Below, piece by piece: positions 33,824 through 42,694 of a DNA stretch of 64,000 bases. The translations under genes were made by a program, and so were the position numbers. A model generated the notes under the pieces. That model made no database searches and was not told where the DNA came from. It saw only the letters and a list, made by a program, of their open reading frames with translations. The DNA is from an uncultured Clostridia bacterium. Lineage in GTDB: Bacteria > Bacillota > Clostridia > Oscillospirales > Ruminococcaceae. The stretch covers positions 21,644 through 85,643 of the forward strand of contig CANRFB010000005.1 in the NCBI GenBank assembly GCA_947629785.1. The letters are read 5' to 3'. Numbering within the stretch: the stretch's first letter is position 1; each line of letters starts with the position of its first letter.

Positions 33824-35068
33824 ATGAAAAGTGAGATACGGAACGCCGACCTCTGGGAAAGCGGCGAAATAAAAATTCAGTGGGTAAAAGGAAATATGCC
33901 GCTTCTGCGGGGTATTGAAGAAGAATTTGCCAAGGAAAAGCCGTTCAAGGGCATAAAAATTGCGCTTTCGGTACATCTTGAAGCGAAAACGGCATACTTG
34001 TGCCGCGTTTTAGCGGCAGGCGGCGCGGAAATGTACATTACGGGCAGCAATCCGCTTTCCACACAGGACGATGTGGCGGCGGCGCTTGTACACGGCGGCT
34101 TGAACGTTTTTGCATGGTACAATGCCACTCCCGAAGAATACCACCGCCACACTTCCGCGGTCATAGAAGCGGGTCCGAATATCATAATAGACGACGGCGG
34201 CGACCTTGTAAATCTTATCCATAACGAATATCCCGAAAAGATAGCGGACGTCATAGGCGGCTGCGAGGAGACCACCACGGGAATTATCCGCCTTATTGCC
34301 ATGGCAAAGGAAAACAGGCTGAAATTTCCAATGGTTCTGGTAAACAACGCCGACTGCAAGCATCTTTTCGATAACCGTTATGGCACGGGGCAATCCGTCT
34401 GGGACGGCATAAACCGCACAACTAACCTTATTGTAGCAGGAAAAAACGTTGTAGTCGCGGGTTACGGCTGGTGCGGAAAGGGTGTTTCAATGCGTGCAAA
34501 AGGCTTGGGCGCGGAAGTTATCGTTACGGAAATTGACCCCATAAAGGCTATGGAAGCGGTAATGGACGGTTTCAAAGTAATGAAAATGACCGAAGCCGCG
34601 AAGATAGGGGATTTCTTCATAACTGTAACAGGCTGTCGGGACGTTATCACCGAGGAAAGTTTCCGCGTTATGAAAGACGGGGCTATCTGCTGCAACGCGG
34701 GGCATTTTGACGTGGAAGTTGACGTTGCCACATTAAAGAAAATCGCCGTTGAGACCAAGACCGCCCGGAATAACATTCAGGGCTATAAGCTTGACAACGG
34801 CAAGTGGATATATGTTATTGCCGAGGGACGTCTTGTGAACCTTGCGGCGGGCGACGGACACCCCGCGGAAATAATGGATATGAGTTTTGCCATACAGGCG
34901 CTGTCCGCGCTTCATCTTGTGAAGAACAGAGGACAGCTTGACGAAAAGATAATTGAAGTTCCCAAGTACATTGACCGTCAGGTTGCAGAGCGCAAAATAC
35001 GTTCATGGGGAATGGAGATAGACAAGCTTACGGACGTTCAGGAGAAATACCTTAACAGTTCCTTATAA
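33824..35068 (+). CDS. ahcY: Adenosylhomocysteinase
   Basis: AhcY splits S-adenosylhomocysteine into adenosine and homocysteine, removing the product of methyltransferases. The 414-residue NAD-bound enzyme shows VHLEAKTAYLCRVLAAGGAE, the substrate region GGCEETTTGIIR, the NAD motif GKNVVVAGYGWCGKG, and VEVDVATLKK. The length matches the shorter bacterial and archaeal form. It is the last of eight closely spaced genes starting with cysE. A hairpin terminator follows at 35180. Confidence 0.96.
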   Translation: MKSEIRNADLWESGEIKIQWVKGNMPLLRGIEEEFAKEKPFKGIKIALSVHLEAKTAYLCRVLAAGGAEMYITGSNPLSTQDDVAAALVHGGLNVFAWYNATPEEYHRHTSAVIEAGPNIIIDDGGDLVNLIHNEYPEKIADVIGGCEETTTGIIRLIAMAKENRLKFPMVLVNNADCKHLFDNRYGTGQSVWDGINRTTNLIVAGKNVVVAGYGWCGKGVSMRAKGLGAEVIVTEIDPIKAMEAVMDGFKVMKMTEAAKIGDFFITVTGCRDVITEESFRVMKDGAICCNAGHFDVEVDVATLKKIAVETKTARNNIQGYKLDNGKWIYVIAEGRLVNLAAGDGHPAEIMDMSFAIQALSALHLVKNRGQLDEKIIEVPKYIDRQVAERKIRSWGMEIDKLTDVQEKYLNSSL

Positions 35069-35085
35069 AATACTAATCCCTCATT

Positions 35086-35154
35086 AAAGTGTAGACAAAA
35101 AATCTGCGCAAAAACACATATATTCAAGTTTTTGCTTGATTTTTTGTACACTTT
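35086..35154. repeat. Long imperfect inverted repeat after ahcY
   Basis: The left arm 35086-35115 (AAAGTGTAGACAAAAAATC and GCAAAAAC) pairs with the right arm 35128-35154 (GTTTTTGC and GATTTTTTGTACACTTT), broken by a two-base bulge and a few unpaired bases, with a 12-base loop. It is too AT-rich for a typical terminator and may be a relic of a small mobile element. Confidence 0.7.
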
Positions 35155-35179
35155 ATAATCGGGATAAGTATAAAATCTG

Positions 35180-35204
35180 CGGCGGCTTTTTAAGCCGCCG
35201 TTTT
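35180..35204. terminator. Bidirectional terminator between ahcY and the DUF58 gene
   Basis: The stem CGGCGGCTT/AAGCCGCCG with loop TTT is followed by TTTT on the plus strand, and A-rich sequence precedes it. The genes on both sides converge on it. Confidence 0.85.
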
Positions 35205-36382
35205 CATGTTTGTTTATAAATATTTTCGTTAAGGTTTTCCGCAAGGGAATATATTATTTCCGCGGAGGAAAAGCCCGTGTCCTTGCTCTGTTCCGAGGGG
35301 GCGGCGGTACAGAATACCGTCAGCGCAGTCTCGCCGCATATCCGCAGAAGTTCCTCGGTAAAGGCTTTGCCGTCGTCCTTGGAAACAGCCAACACCCGCG
35401 AACAGCCTTTCCTCAGTATGTCCGAAAGCCCGCGTATGCAGCTTTCGTCGGTAACGCGTTTCCCGAAAGATACCGTTCCGCCGCACATTTCCGTAAACGC
35501 CGCGGCAAAATCTTCACTTTCCGTAATATGCGCCGTGAAAAGCGTTCCGTCCTCGGCAGGGGCGGCAATTATATGAGCGGAATGAAGTTTCACAAGGAAC
35601 GCCGAAAGCGTGGCGGCAATATCAAGCATTGCGTCAAAATCATCACAGTTCCCGCAGGAACCCGTATCGCATAGGATAAGAACTCTGTCGGCAGCGGGCA
35701 GGGAAAGTTCCTTTACTATGAATTCCTCGCCGCGGCTGCTTAATTTCCAGTGAATACGGTTCATGCTGTCGCCGGAACGGTATTCCCGCAACTCAAATAT
35801 TTCGGACGGGTCGTCGCCCGGGGAAACTGCGGAAAACTTGTCGCTTTCGCTGTAAACGGAAGAATTCTTTTCGGAATTCGGGTAAAACTCATAGGTTGAC
35901 GGCATGACGGTTATTCTGTCGCTTAGCCTGAATTTTCGGGGAATTGCCGTAAGCCCCAGCAGGTCGCCGATAACGGCGTATTTTACCGAAATATCCACAT
36001 ACCCGCAGTGAACGGGCGTGAACCCAACCGTAAGGGTTTCCTTGGAACGGGGACTTACCGGCGCTGAAACGATATATTTTTCCGCTTTGGGCTTGTCCGG
36101 CGGGAAACAGCTTATATACCTGAATTTCAGCTTTACCGACGCCACAGGCAGGAACGAACGGTTTTCAACGGTTATTCTCAGAAGTTCCCGTTTCCCCCGC
36201 CCTGCCGCTCCCGAAATGTCCGCCGCCGAGATTTTCAGGAAAAACGACTGCACTGTCAGCATTACGAAAAGCGCAAGCGGCAGCACAAGCAAAAATACAA
36301 GGAGTATAAACGACAGGTCGCCTTTATACAGAGCGTGAAAAACACACATTAAGAACGTAAGTACGATATATATAATGCGCAA
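35204..36382 (-). CDS. DUF58 (von Willebrand A-like) membrane protein
   Basis: The 392-residue product has two N-terminal membrane segments (IIYIVLTFLMCVFHALY and ILLVFLLVLPLALFVML), a beta-sandwich region, and the DUF58 core (LREYRSGDSMNRIHWKLSSR), followed by a metal-ion-dependent-adhesion-site-like stretch (RVLILCDTGS). I take the TTG at 36382, ten bases after AGGAGG; the longer frame overlaps the MoxR gene. DUF58 proteins pair with MoxR ATPases, and this gene follows moxR by 25 bases on the same strand. The pair is thought to act as a chaperone or envelope-maturation unit; the client is unknown. Confidence 0.88.
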   Translation of the reverse strand: MRIIYIVLTFLMCVFHALYKGDLSFILLVFLLVLPLALFVMLTVQSFFLKISAADISGAAGRGKRELLRITVENRSFLPVASVKLKFRYISCFPPDKPKAEKYIVSAPVSPRSKETLTVGFTPVHCGYVDISVKYAVIGDLLGLTAIPRKFRLSDRITVMPSTYEFYPNSEKNSSVYSESDKFSAVSPGDDPSEIFELREYRSGDSMNRIHWKLSSRGEEFIVKELSLPAADRVLILCDTGSCGNCDDFDAMLDIAATLSAFLVKLHSAHIIAAPAEDGTLFTAHITESEDFAAAFTEMCGGTVSFGKRVTDESCIRGLSDILRKGCSRVLAVSKDDGKAFTEELLRICGETALTVFCTAAPSEQSKDTGFSSAEIIYSLAENLNENIYKQT

Positions 36383-36407
36383 AACGCGCCCGCCTCCTTT
36401 CGGAAAG

Positions 36408-37364
36408 TCATATTTTCGGAGCGGGAGTCCGCGCGCTAATGTCGTTGAGAACGTCGCGGACGGCAACGCCTGCGGCTTTGGCTTTCGGGGTAAGGAGTAT
36501 GCGGTGTTCCGCCACATCGTTAAGTACGAACTTCACATCTTCGGGAATGACGTATCCGCGCCCGCTAAGAAGCGCCGCCGCTTTTGACATCATGGAAAGG
36601 GCAATTGCTCCGCGGGGGCTTAAACCGAGCCGCACCTGCGAATGTGCGCGGCTTGCGGCGGCTATCGAAGCGATATATCTGTAAATTTTATCGTCGGCAA
36701 AAATCTCCTCCGCCGCTTTCTGCATGGCAATAATATCTTCGGCAGCGGCTGCGGGAACAATGCTTTCAGTGCGGTCGGAACTTTCCTTTGATTTCAGAAT
36801 TGCAATTTCGCTGTCAAGGTCGGGATAGCCCATTGAAAGCCGCACGATAAATCTGTCAAGCTGGGATTCGGGAAGCATCTGCGTTCCCACCGAACCGATA
36901 GGATTCTGGGTAGCGATAACGATAAACGGCTTGGGAAGCTTATGGGTAACGCCGTCCACGGTCACCGCGCCCTCCTCCATGGCTTCAAGAAGCGCGCTCT
37001 GGGTCTTGCTGGAAGTACGGTTTATCTCGTCCGCAAGGAACAGGCTGCAAATTGCGGCGCCGGGTTTATAGTCAAACGCCCCTGTCTGTCTGTTGTAAAC
37101 GGTAAATCCCGTAACATCGGCGGGGAGAACATCGGGAGTAAACTGCATACGTTTATAGTCAAGGGACATAGCCTTTGAAAAAGCAAGGGCGAGGGTAGTT
37201 TTCCCCACGCCGGGGATATCGTCAAGCAGGATATGCCCGCCGGCGATAATGGCAAGCAGGGATTTTATAATAATATCGTTCTTGCCTATAACGGCTTTCT
37301 GCACTTCCTCAATGATATTCTTAGCCATGGGCATTATATGCGTTTTTATGTTCTGTTCGGTCAT
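36408..37364 (-). CDS. MoxR-family AAA+ ATPase
   Basis: The 318-residue AAA+ protein has Walker A GVGKTTLAL (after LLDDIPGVGK), Walker B LFLADEINRTSSKTQSALLEAM, sensor 1 ATQNPIGSVGTQMLPESQLDRF, and the arginine finger region. MoxR proteins assist insertion of metal cofactors or assembly of complexes, with a von Willebrand A-like partner. Here that partner is the DUF58 protein directly downstream. AAAGGAG lies fourteen bases before the ATG, somewhat far. Confidence 0.94.
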   Translation of the reverse strand: MTEQNIKTHIMPMAKNIIEEVQKAVIGKNDIIIKSLLAIIAGGHILLDDIPGVGKTTLALAFSKAMSLDYKRMQFTPDVLPADVTGFTVYNRQTGAFDYKPGAAICSLFLADEINRTSSKTQSALLEAMEEGAVTVDGVTHKLPKPFIVIATQNPIGSVGTQMLPESQLDRFIVRLSMGYPDLDSEIAILKSKESSDRTESIVPAAAAEDIIAMQKAAEEIFADDKIYRYIASIAAASRAHSQVRLGLSPRGAIALSMMSKAAALLSGRGYVIPEDVKFVLNDVAEHRILLTPKAKAAGVAVRDVLNDISARTPAPKI

Positions 37365-37404
37365 AACTTATGGGTTTGCTCCTTTCGCGGAATTGTTATT
37401 GTTA

Positions 37405-37728
37405 TCATGATCCATAAATTACCTTTCTGTCTGTTTCAAGTTCTTCAATAAGTTTTTTATACCGCGTGTCATTGCGGTTACTATTGATCTGAGATTCTGT
37501 CAACAGGTCGATCTTTTTATCAAAAGCGTTTTTCAGTTCTTCATAAAAGCCAAAAAATTTCAGACCTTTTAATTGCTCAGCATCAACTATCAGATCGACA
37601 TCACTTTCCTCAACGGCTTCACCTCTGGCATAAGAACCAAACAAACAAATTCTGCTGATTGGATAGTTGTCGGCTATGATTTTAACTTTATCGGTTATTT
37701 CTTTAATATTATACACACACATAAACAC
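37405..37728 (-). CDS. MNT-type minimal nucleotidyltransferase, orphan
   Basis: The 107-residue protein has the polymerase-beta-like nucleotidyltransferase motif GSYARGEAVEESDVDLIV (G-S-x10-D-x-D intact) and a third acidic residue in KKIDLL. Such MNT proteins are commonly antitoxins paired with HEPN toxins, which they can AMPylate. No HEPN gene flanks it, so it is an orphan here. The start may be the GTG at 37728 or the ATG at 37722; both lack a strong ribosome site. A perfect palindrome overlaps its predicted transcription start. Confidence 0.8.
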   Translation of the reverse strand: MFMCVYNIKEITDKVKIIADNYPISRICLFGSYARGEAVEESDVDLIVDAEQLKGLKFFGFYEELKNAFDKKIDLLTESQINSNRNDTRYKKLIEELETDRKVIYGS

Positions 37729-37747
37729 GCCGCCTTATCATTACTTG

Positions 37748-37791
37748 ACTTGATCAAGTACAATTATACACTAATTTAAAGGCTTTGTCAA
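37748..37791 (-). promoter_or_regulatory. Promoter and palindromic operator of the MNT gene
   Basis: Minus strand: TTGACA (37791-37786), 17 bases, TATAAT (37768-37763). The perfect 12-base palindrome ACTTGATCAAGT (37748-37759) covers the expected start of transcription, a good position for a repressor. Confidence 0.7.
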
Positions 37792-37958
37792 TTATTTATG
37801 ATAAAGGCAGCATGGTATTTCAACAAGTTAAAATTTGTTTAATAATTTATGACTTTTAAATGACGAAAGTACAAAATTCACTATACAATTAATTTATTGA
37901 AATTATATTCATAATTTATTCGCTTATTGAACCCTCATGCTTTTTTTGCCAAAAACTA

Positions 37959-37987
37959 TTGACATTGGCAGAAAAATGCTGTATAAT
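37959..37987 (+). promoter_or_regulatory. Promoter of the LRR lipoprotein/aro transcript
   Basis: TTGACA at 37959-37964, 17 bases, TATAAT at 37982-37987. Confidence 0.85.
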
Positions 37988-37993
37988 TAATGT

Positions 37994-38236
37994 GTATCTT
38001 GATTTTTTGTGTATTCGGAGCAATCAAAAAGATGAATGCTGCGGCAATGTCTTTGATCTCGGATCGGCATAAGCTCCCCCGCTTCGAGCATAGACTTGAT
38101 TTTCCATTTTTTGTGTAAAATATTTTGCCGGTACCGGAATGAAAGCTTTGATCCTTTACGCGCATTGACTGTCTGCGGCAATTATGTTTGTCACAGGCTT
38201 TTTTGTTTGGTTTCCGAGCCGAAAGGAATGTAATTT
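37994..38236 (+). promoter_or_regulatory. Long untranslated leader with possible RNA structure
   Basis: About 243 bases separate the promoter from the LRR lipoprotein. The segment contains GGAGC/GCTCC closing pairs around an ATCAAA.AGA/TCTTTGAT stem, the 10-base direct repeat CTGCGGCAAT (38039 and 38172), a CCGGTACCGG palindrome and a T-run (38199-38204). It matches no riboswitch class I know. It may be a structured leader or a separate small RNA. Confidence 0.4.
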
Positions 38237-39259
38237 ATGAAAATTTTCAATATACGCCGCTTTGTTTCCGCAGCCGTTCTTGCGGGAATGGTGTTATCCT
38301 TTGCAGCTTGTAAAGACGGCACTTCCGCCGAAGCAGAAACTACCCTTGACGCTTCGGGTTATGAGTCCCGCATAAGCGAACTGGAAAGTCAGGTGGAATC
38401 CCTGCGGGCGGAAACCGTTGCAAATATCAAATTCAAGGACAAGAACGACTATATCATGGGCAAGGATAACCCCGCCGTCAGCGAAGCCGCCGCGTTCAAG
38501 GAGGAAGCTATGGCTGATATGCCCGAAACCATTACCATCAAAGGCACCGAATACAGCACAAAACTTACTTCCCTGACCCTTAATAATATGTCGCTGACGG
38601 ACGACGACATAAAAGATTTAAAATATATGGTAAATCTTACCGAACTGCATATCTATCAGAATAAGATCACCGACATTTCGCCCATAAGAGGACTTACCGA
38701 CTTGCAGACGCTCTCGCTGTTCAATAATCAGATAAGCGACCTTTCACCGCTGGCAGGGCTTGTTTCTCTTGAATCCCTTTATCTGCGGGCAAATGAAATA
38801 ACGGATATTTCCCCGCTGGACGGGCTTTACAGGCTGAAATCCCTTGACCTGTCAGAAAATTCCATAAACGACATTTCCCCGCTTCTGGAACTGCACGAAC
38901 TTACGCTTCTCAGGCTGAATGATAACAATATTTCCGATATTTCCGCGCTTAGCGGCATGAAAAGCATGAGCAGACTGCATTTGCAGGACAACAATATCTC
39001 GGATATAACACCCGTTTCAAATATGGAGGACCTTACGGAAATTTACCTGCAAAACAACAATGTTTCAGACGTTGAACCGCTTATGTCGCTTACTTCTCTT
39101 GGCTGGATAAAATTAGGAAACAACCCCGTTCAGAACCTTACTCCACTTACAAATCTCGTGGGGCTGAAAAAGCTTTATATTGAGGGTGTGGAGATTTCCG
39201 ACGAGGAATTACAGGCTTTCGCGGACAAAATGCCCGATACAACGATCGTGACCCGCTGA
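38237..39259 (+). CDS. Leucine-rich-repeat lipoprotein (internalin-like repeats)
   Basis: The 340-residue product has a lipoprotein signal peptide (Cys at residue 25 in F-A-A-C), a short coiled-coil segment (SRISELESQVESLRAET), and from about residue 105 eight to nine LRR units of 21-22 residues. These have the internalin-type consensus L..L.L..N.I.DISPL, for example LQTLSLFNNQISDLSPLAGL. Such repeats bind proteins or glycans at the cell surface; the ligand is unknown. The gene lies 52 bases before aroF with no terminator in between, so it may share the shikimate transcript, an odd combination. Confidence 0.88.
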   Translation: MKIFNIRRFVSAAVLAGMVLSFAACKDGTSAEAETTLDASGYESRISELESQVESLRAETVANIKFKDKNDYIMGKDNPAVSEAAAFKEEAMADMPETITIKGTEYSTKLTSLTLNNMSLTDDDIKDLKYMVNLTELHIYQNKITDISPIRGLTDLQTLSLFNNQISDLSPLAGLVSLESLYLRANEITDISPLDGLYRLKSLDLSENSINDISPLLELHELTLLRLNDNNISDISALSGMKSMSRLHLQDNNISDITPVSNMEDLTEIYLQNNNVSDVEPLMSLTSLGWIKLGNNPVQNLTPLTNLVGLKKLYIEGVEISDEELQAFADKMPDTTIVTR

Positions 39260-39311
39260 CGAATATACGGGTTCAGATAAATGCAATTTTTAAATTTCGG
39301 AGGAAACAAAA

Positions 39312-40328
39312 ATGATCATTATTCTCAAAAAAGGCGCGCAGTCGGACTCCGTCCGCAGACTGGAAGATAACCTTAAAGCACAAGGCGTAAGCGTTAACCA
39401 TATTGAGGGCGCAACTCAGAACATCATCGGTCTGGTGGGAGATACTTCCGCAATAGACGTTGAAAATATACTCGCTCAGGACTGCGTTGAAAATATCAGG
39501 CGCGTTCAGGAACCTTACAAGAAAGCCAACAGAAAGTTCCACCCCGATGATACCGTTATCCCCGTCAAGAATACCGTTATCGGAAACGGCTCTTTGCAGA
39601 TAATCGCGGGTCCCTGCTCGGTTGAAAGCGAGGAACAGATCATAACCACCGCTATTGCCGTTAAGGAAGCTGGAGCTACCATGCTCCGCGGCGGCGCGTT
39701 CAAGCCGAGAACTTCCCCCTATTCTTTCCAAGGACTGGGGGCAGAGGGCATAAAGCTTCTCATCAAAGCAAGGAACGAAACGGGACTTCCCATTGTTACC
39801 GAGATCATGGACTGCTCTGACATCGACCTTTTTGCAGATGTGGACGTTATTCAGGTAGGGGCAAGGAATATGCAGAATTTCAGGCTTCTGAAACTTCTGG
39901 GTCAGTGCGACAAGCCCATACTTCTTAAAAGAGGTCTTGCCAACACCATGGAGGAGACTCTCATGTCCGCCGAATATATCATGGCGGAGGGAAATATGAA
40001 CGTTATCCTCTGCGAAAGAGGCATACGCACATTTGAAACAATGACAAGGAATACTCTGGATATTTCCGCCGTTCCTCTTTTCAAGGAAAAATCACATCTT
40101 CCCGTATGCGTTGACCCGTCTCACGCAACAGGAATAGTTTCCCTTATAGAACCCATGTCCCTTGCGGCTGTAGTTGCAGGCGCGGACGCTCTGGAAATCG
40201 AAGTCCACAACGACCCCAAGAGCGCACTTTCGGACGGCGGTCAGCAGCTTACTCCCGCAAGATTTGCGGATATTATGAAGAAGATACAAAGTCTTACTTC
40301 CTACCTCGGAAGAACTATCGGAAAGTAA
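39312..40328 (+). CDS. aroF: DAHP synthase (type I-beta), copy 1
   Basis: This enzyme joins phosphoenolpyruvate and erythrose 4-phosphate to DAHP, entering the shikimate pathway. The 338-residue product has an N-terminal ferredoxin-like regulatory domain (about residues 1-70) and a TIM barrel with GPCSVESEEQ, LRGGAFKPRTSPYSFQG, and metal ligands in VILCERGIRTFE and DPSHATG. It heads the aroF-aroB-aroA-aroC cluster. The paralogue at 50117, near the trp operon, is clearly related. The N-terminal domain suggests feedback control, but which amino acid acts cannot be read. Confidence 0.95.
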   Translation: MIIILKKGAQSDSVRRLEDNLKAQGVSVNHIEGATQNIIGLVGDTSAIDVENILAQDCVENIRRVQEPYKKANRKFHPDDTVIPVKNTVIGNGSLQIIAGPCSVESEEQIITTAIAVKEAGATMLRGGAFKPRTSPYSFQGLGAEGIKLLIKARNETGLPIVTEIMDCSDIDLFADVDVIQVGARNMQNFRLLKLLGQCDKPILLKRGLANTMEETLMSAEYIMAEGNMNVILCERGIRTFETMTRNTLDISAVPLFKEKSHLPVCVDPSHATGIVSLIEPMSLAAVVAGADALEIEVHNDPKSALSDGGQQLTPARFADIMKKIQSLTSYLGRTIGK

Positions 40329-40352
40329 TTTTTGAAACAGGAGCTGATTTCC

Positions 40353-41426
40353 ATGCCGCCGAAAAAAATAACCGTAAAAGCTTCGGGAGTCTACGATGTG
40401 CTTATCGGCAGCGGACTTCTTGACAACTGCGGAGAACATGTCAGAACCGTTTCAAAGGCGCAGAAACTTGGTCTGATTTCGGACGATAACGTAAATTCCC
40501 TTTACGGGGATAAAGTTACAAAGTCTCTTGAAAACGCGGGCTTTGAGGTTTGCAGATATGTTTTCCCCCACGGCGAAGCCTCGAAGAATTCCGCAACGCT
40601 TATAAAAATATGGGATTTTCTCTGCGAAAATCATTTCACCCGTACCGACTGCCTTGTGGCTTTAGGCGGCGGCGTTACCGGGGATATGGTTGGATTTGCG
40701 GCGGCTTCATACCTGCGGGGGATAGATTTTGTACAGATACCCACTTCCCTGCTTGCTCAAGTGGATTCCTCGGTGGGCGGAAAGACAGGCATTGACCTGC
40801 TCGGCGGCAAGAACCTTGTAGGCGCGTTCAAACAGCCCATACTTGTTCTTGCGGACATTGACGCCCTTGACACCCTTACGGACGAATTTTTCACCGACGG
40901 CATGGGCGAAGTGGTAAAATACGGCATGATAAAATCCGCCCCGCTTTTTGAAAAGCTGGAAAAGCACACAGGCGCGGAACTCCGTGAAAACAAGGAAGTT
41001 CTTTCGGAGATAATCGCGGAATGCGTTTCCATAAAGCGCGACGTTGTGGAAGCGGACGAACGCGAAAAAGGCGAAAGAATGTTATTGAATTTCGGACACA
41101 CTCTGGGACATTCCATAGAACAGTATTACAGCTACACGGGAATTTCCCACGGAATGGCAGTTGCAAAGGGTATGGAAATGATAACTTCCCTTGCTGAAAA
41201 GCAGGGACTTTGCAGCGCGGGGCTTCCGGAAAAATTATCTGCTTGTCTGAAAAAGTACGATCTTAAAATAAACGTAAAGCCCATGCCGAGTGAACTTGGC
41301 GAAGCCTGTCTCAACGACAAGAAGCGTTCGGGCGGCAGCATAAATGTTGTTATCTGTTCGGACGTGGGGGAATCTTCCGCGGTAAAGATGACAGTGGAAA
41401 AATTCATGGAATTTCTCAGACAGTGA
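40353..41426 (+). CDS. aroB: 3-dehydroquinate synthase
   Basis: AroB cyclises DAHP to 3-dehydroquinate using NAD and a divalent metal. The 357-residue product shows the NAD-binding GGGVTGDMVGFAAASYLRG, VDSSVGGKTGID, KNLVGAFKQP, and the zinc ligands in GEVVKYG and NFGHTLGHSIE. The ATG at 40353 follows CAGGAG at nine bases; the upstream TTG lacks a site. It is the second gene of the shikimate cluster. Confidence 0.96.
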   Translation: MPPKKITVKASGVYDVLIGSGLLDNCGEHVRTVSKAQKLGLISDDNVNSLYGDKVTKSLENAGFEVCRYVFPHGEASKNSATLIKIWDFLCENHFTRTDCLVALGGGVTGDMVGFAAASYLRGIDFVQIPTSLLAQVDSSVGGKTGIDLLGGKNLVGAFKQPILVLADIDALDTLTDEFFTDGMGEVVKYGMIKSAPLFEKLEKHTGAELRENKEVLSEIIAECVSIKRDVVEADEREKGERMLLNFGHTLGHSIEQYYSYTGISHGMAVAKGMEMITSLAEKQGLCSAGLPEKLSACLKKYDLKINVKPMPSELGEACLNDKKRSGGSINVVICSDVGESSAVKMTVEKFMEFLRQ

Positions 41427-41438
41427 AAGGAACAGCCT

Positions 41439-42668
41439 ATGGATATAAAAATCTATCCCTCCAAGCTGATAGGAACGGTGAATGCGCCGTCCTCAAAGGC
41501 ATATTCCCAGCGCATGATAATCGCGGCGGCATTAGCGGAGGGCGTTTCGGAAATATCAAATATCACCGTTTCAAATGACATAAGCGTTTCGGCGGCGGCT
41601 ATGGAAGCGCTGGGCGCAAATATTTTTAACGAAAACGGAACTTTCACGGTGAAAGGCATAAAAACTCCGCCCCAAAAGGCGGAAATAGACTGCTGCGAAA
41701 GCGGCGCGACGCTTCGGTTCGTGATACCCATAGCTGCGGCTCTTGGAACGGAATCCACCTTTCTCGGCAGGGCGAAACTTCCCCAGCGACCTATAACCCC
41801 ATATCTTCGGGAATTTCCCCCAAAGGGCGTTACATTCGAGCCGCAGGGCGGGCTTCCGTTACACATGACGGGGAAACTCACCGCGGGCGAATACAGAATG
41901 GAGGGGGATATTTCCTCCCAGTTCATAACGGGGCTGCTGTACGCGCTTCCCCTTTGCGACGGGGATTCGGCGGTGAAAATGACTTCCCATTTGCAGTCAA
42001 AACCCTATGTTGACATGACGATCTCCGCGCTTGAAAATTTCGGAATTACAATAAAAGAGACCGAAAAGGACGGACTTCCCGAATATCATGTAAAGGGCGG
42101 TCAGAAATACCGTCCCTGCGACATCAGCGTGGAGGGCGACTATTCACAGGCGGCATTTTTCTATGTTGCGGCGGCGCTTGGTTCGGAAATTGAGATAAAG
42201 AACCTCGACCCCAACACGGCGCAGGGAGACAAGGAAATAGTTGACATCATCAATTCCTGCGGAAGCGAAATGAAACCTTTCACCGCTGACGTGGGAGACA
42301 TTCCAGACCTTGTTCCCATACTTACCGTTTTAGGCTGTTTTACCAAAGGAACAAGCCGCATAGTCAACGCAGCGCGGCTCAAAATAAAGGAAAGCGACCG
42401 CCTTGCAGACGTTGCCCGTCAGCTTAACGCCATCGGCGGAAAGGTCACAGCGGGAGACGATTTCCTTGAAATGCAGCCCATTGAAAAATTCACGGGCGGA
42501 ACGGTAGATTCCTGCCGCGACCACAGAATTGTCATGTCGGCGGCGATAGCGGCGCTGTCCTCCGATTCCCCTGTAATTATAAAAGGCGCGGAAGCGGTCA
42601 ACAAAAGTTATCCAAGATTTTTTGAGGATTTTAAGTCTCTTGGCGGACGTTTTGAAATTCTCGGATAA
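41439..42668 (+). CDS. aroA: 3-phosphoshikimate 1-carboxyvinyltransferase (EPSP synthase)
   Basis: AroA transfers enolpyruvyl from phosphoenolpyruvate to shikimate 3-phosphate. The 409-residue product shows the N-terminal SKAYSQRMIIAAALAEG, the CCESGATLRFVIPIAA loop, and KESDRLADVARQLNAIGG with the conserved catalytic residues. DHRIVMSAAIAAL marks the second domain. The glyphosate-loop region reads SGATLRF where many enzymes have N-A-G-T-A-x-R, a difference seen in class II-like forms. No shikimate kinase or dehydrogenase is in the window. Confidence 0.95.
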   Translation: MDIKIYPSKLIGTVNAPSSKAYSQRMIIAAALAEGVSEISNITVSNDISVSAAAMEALGANIFNENGTFTVKGIKTPPQKAEIDCCESGATLRFVIPIAAALGTESTFLGRAKLPQRPITPYLREFPPKGVTFEPQGGLPLHMTGKLTAGEYRMEGDISSQFITGLLYALPLCDGDSAVKMTSHLQSKPYVDMTISALENFGITIKETEKDGLPEYHVKGGQKYRPCDISVEGDYSQAAFFYVAAALGSEIEIKNLDPNTAQGDKEIVDIINSCGSEMKPFTADVGDIPDLVPILTVLGCFTKGTSRIVNAARLKIKESDRLADVARQLNAIGGKVTAGDDFLEMQPIEKFTGGTVDSCRDHRIVMSAAIAALSSDSPVIIKGAEAVNKSYPRFFEDFKSLGGRFEILG

Positions 42669-42694
42669 AAGCAAAAAAGAAAGGAGTTCCAAAA

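Noticed and set aside
37956..38181. Minus-strand small frames in the leader before the LRR gene
   Set aside because: Two overlapping frames in different phases, without ribosome sites or similarity to known proteins. The region is better read as a leader.
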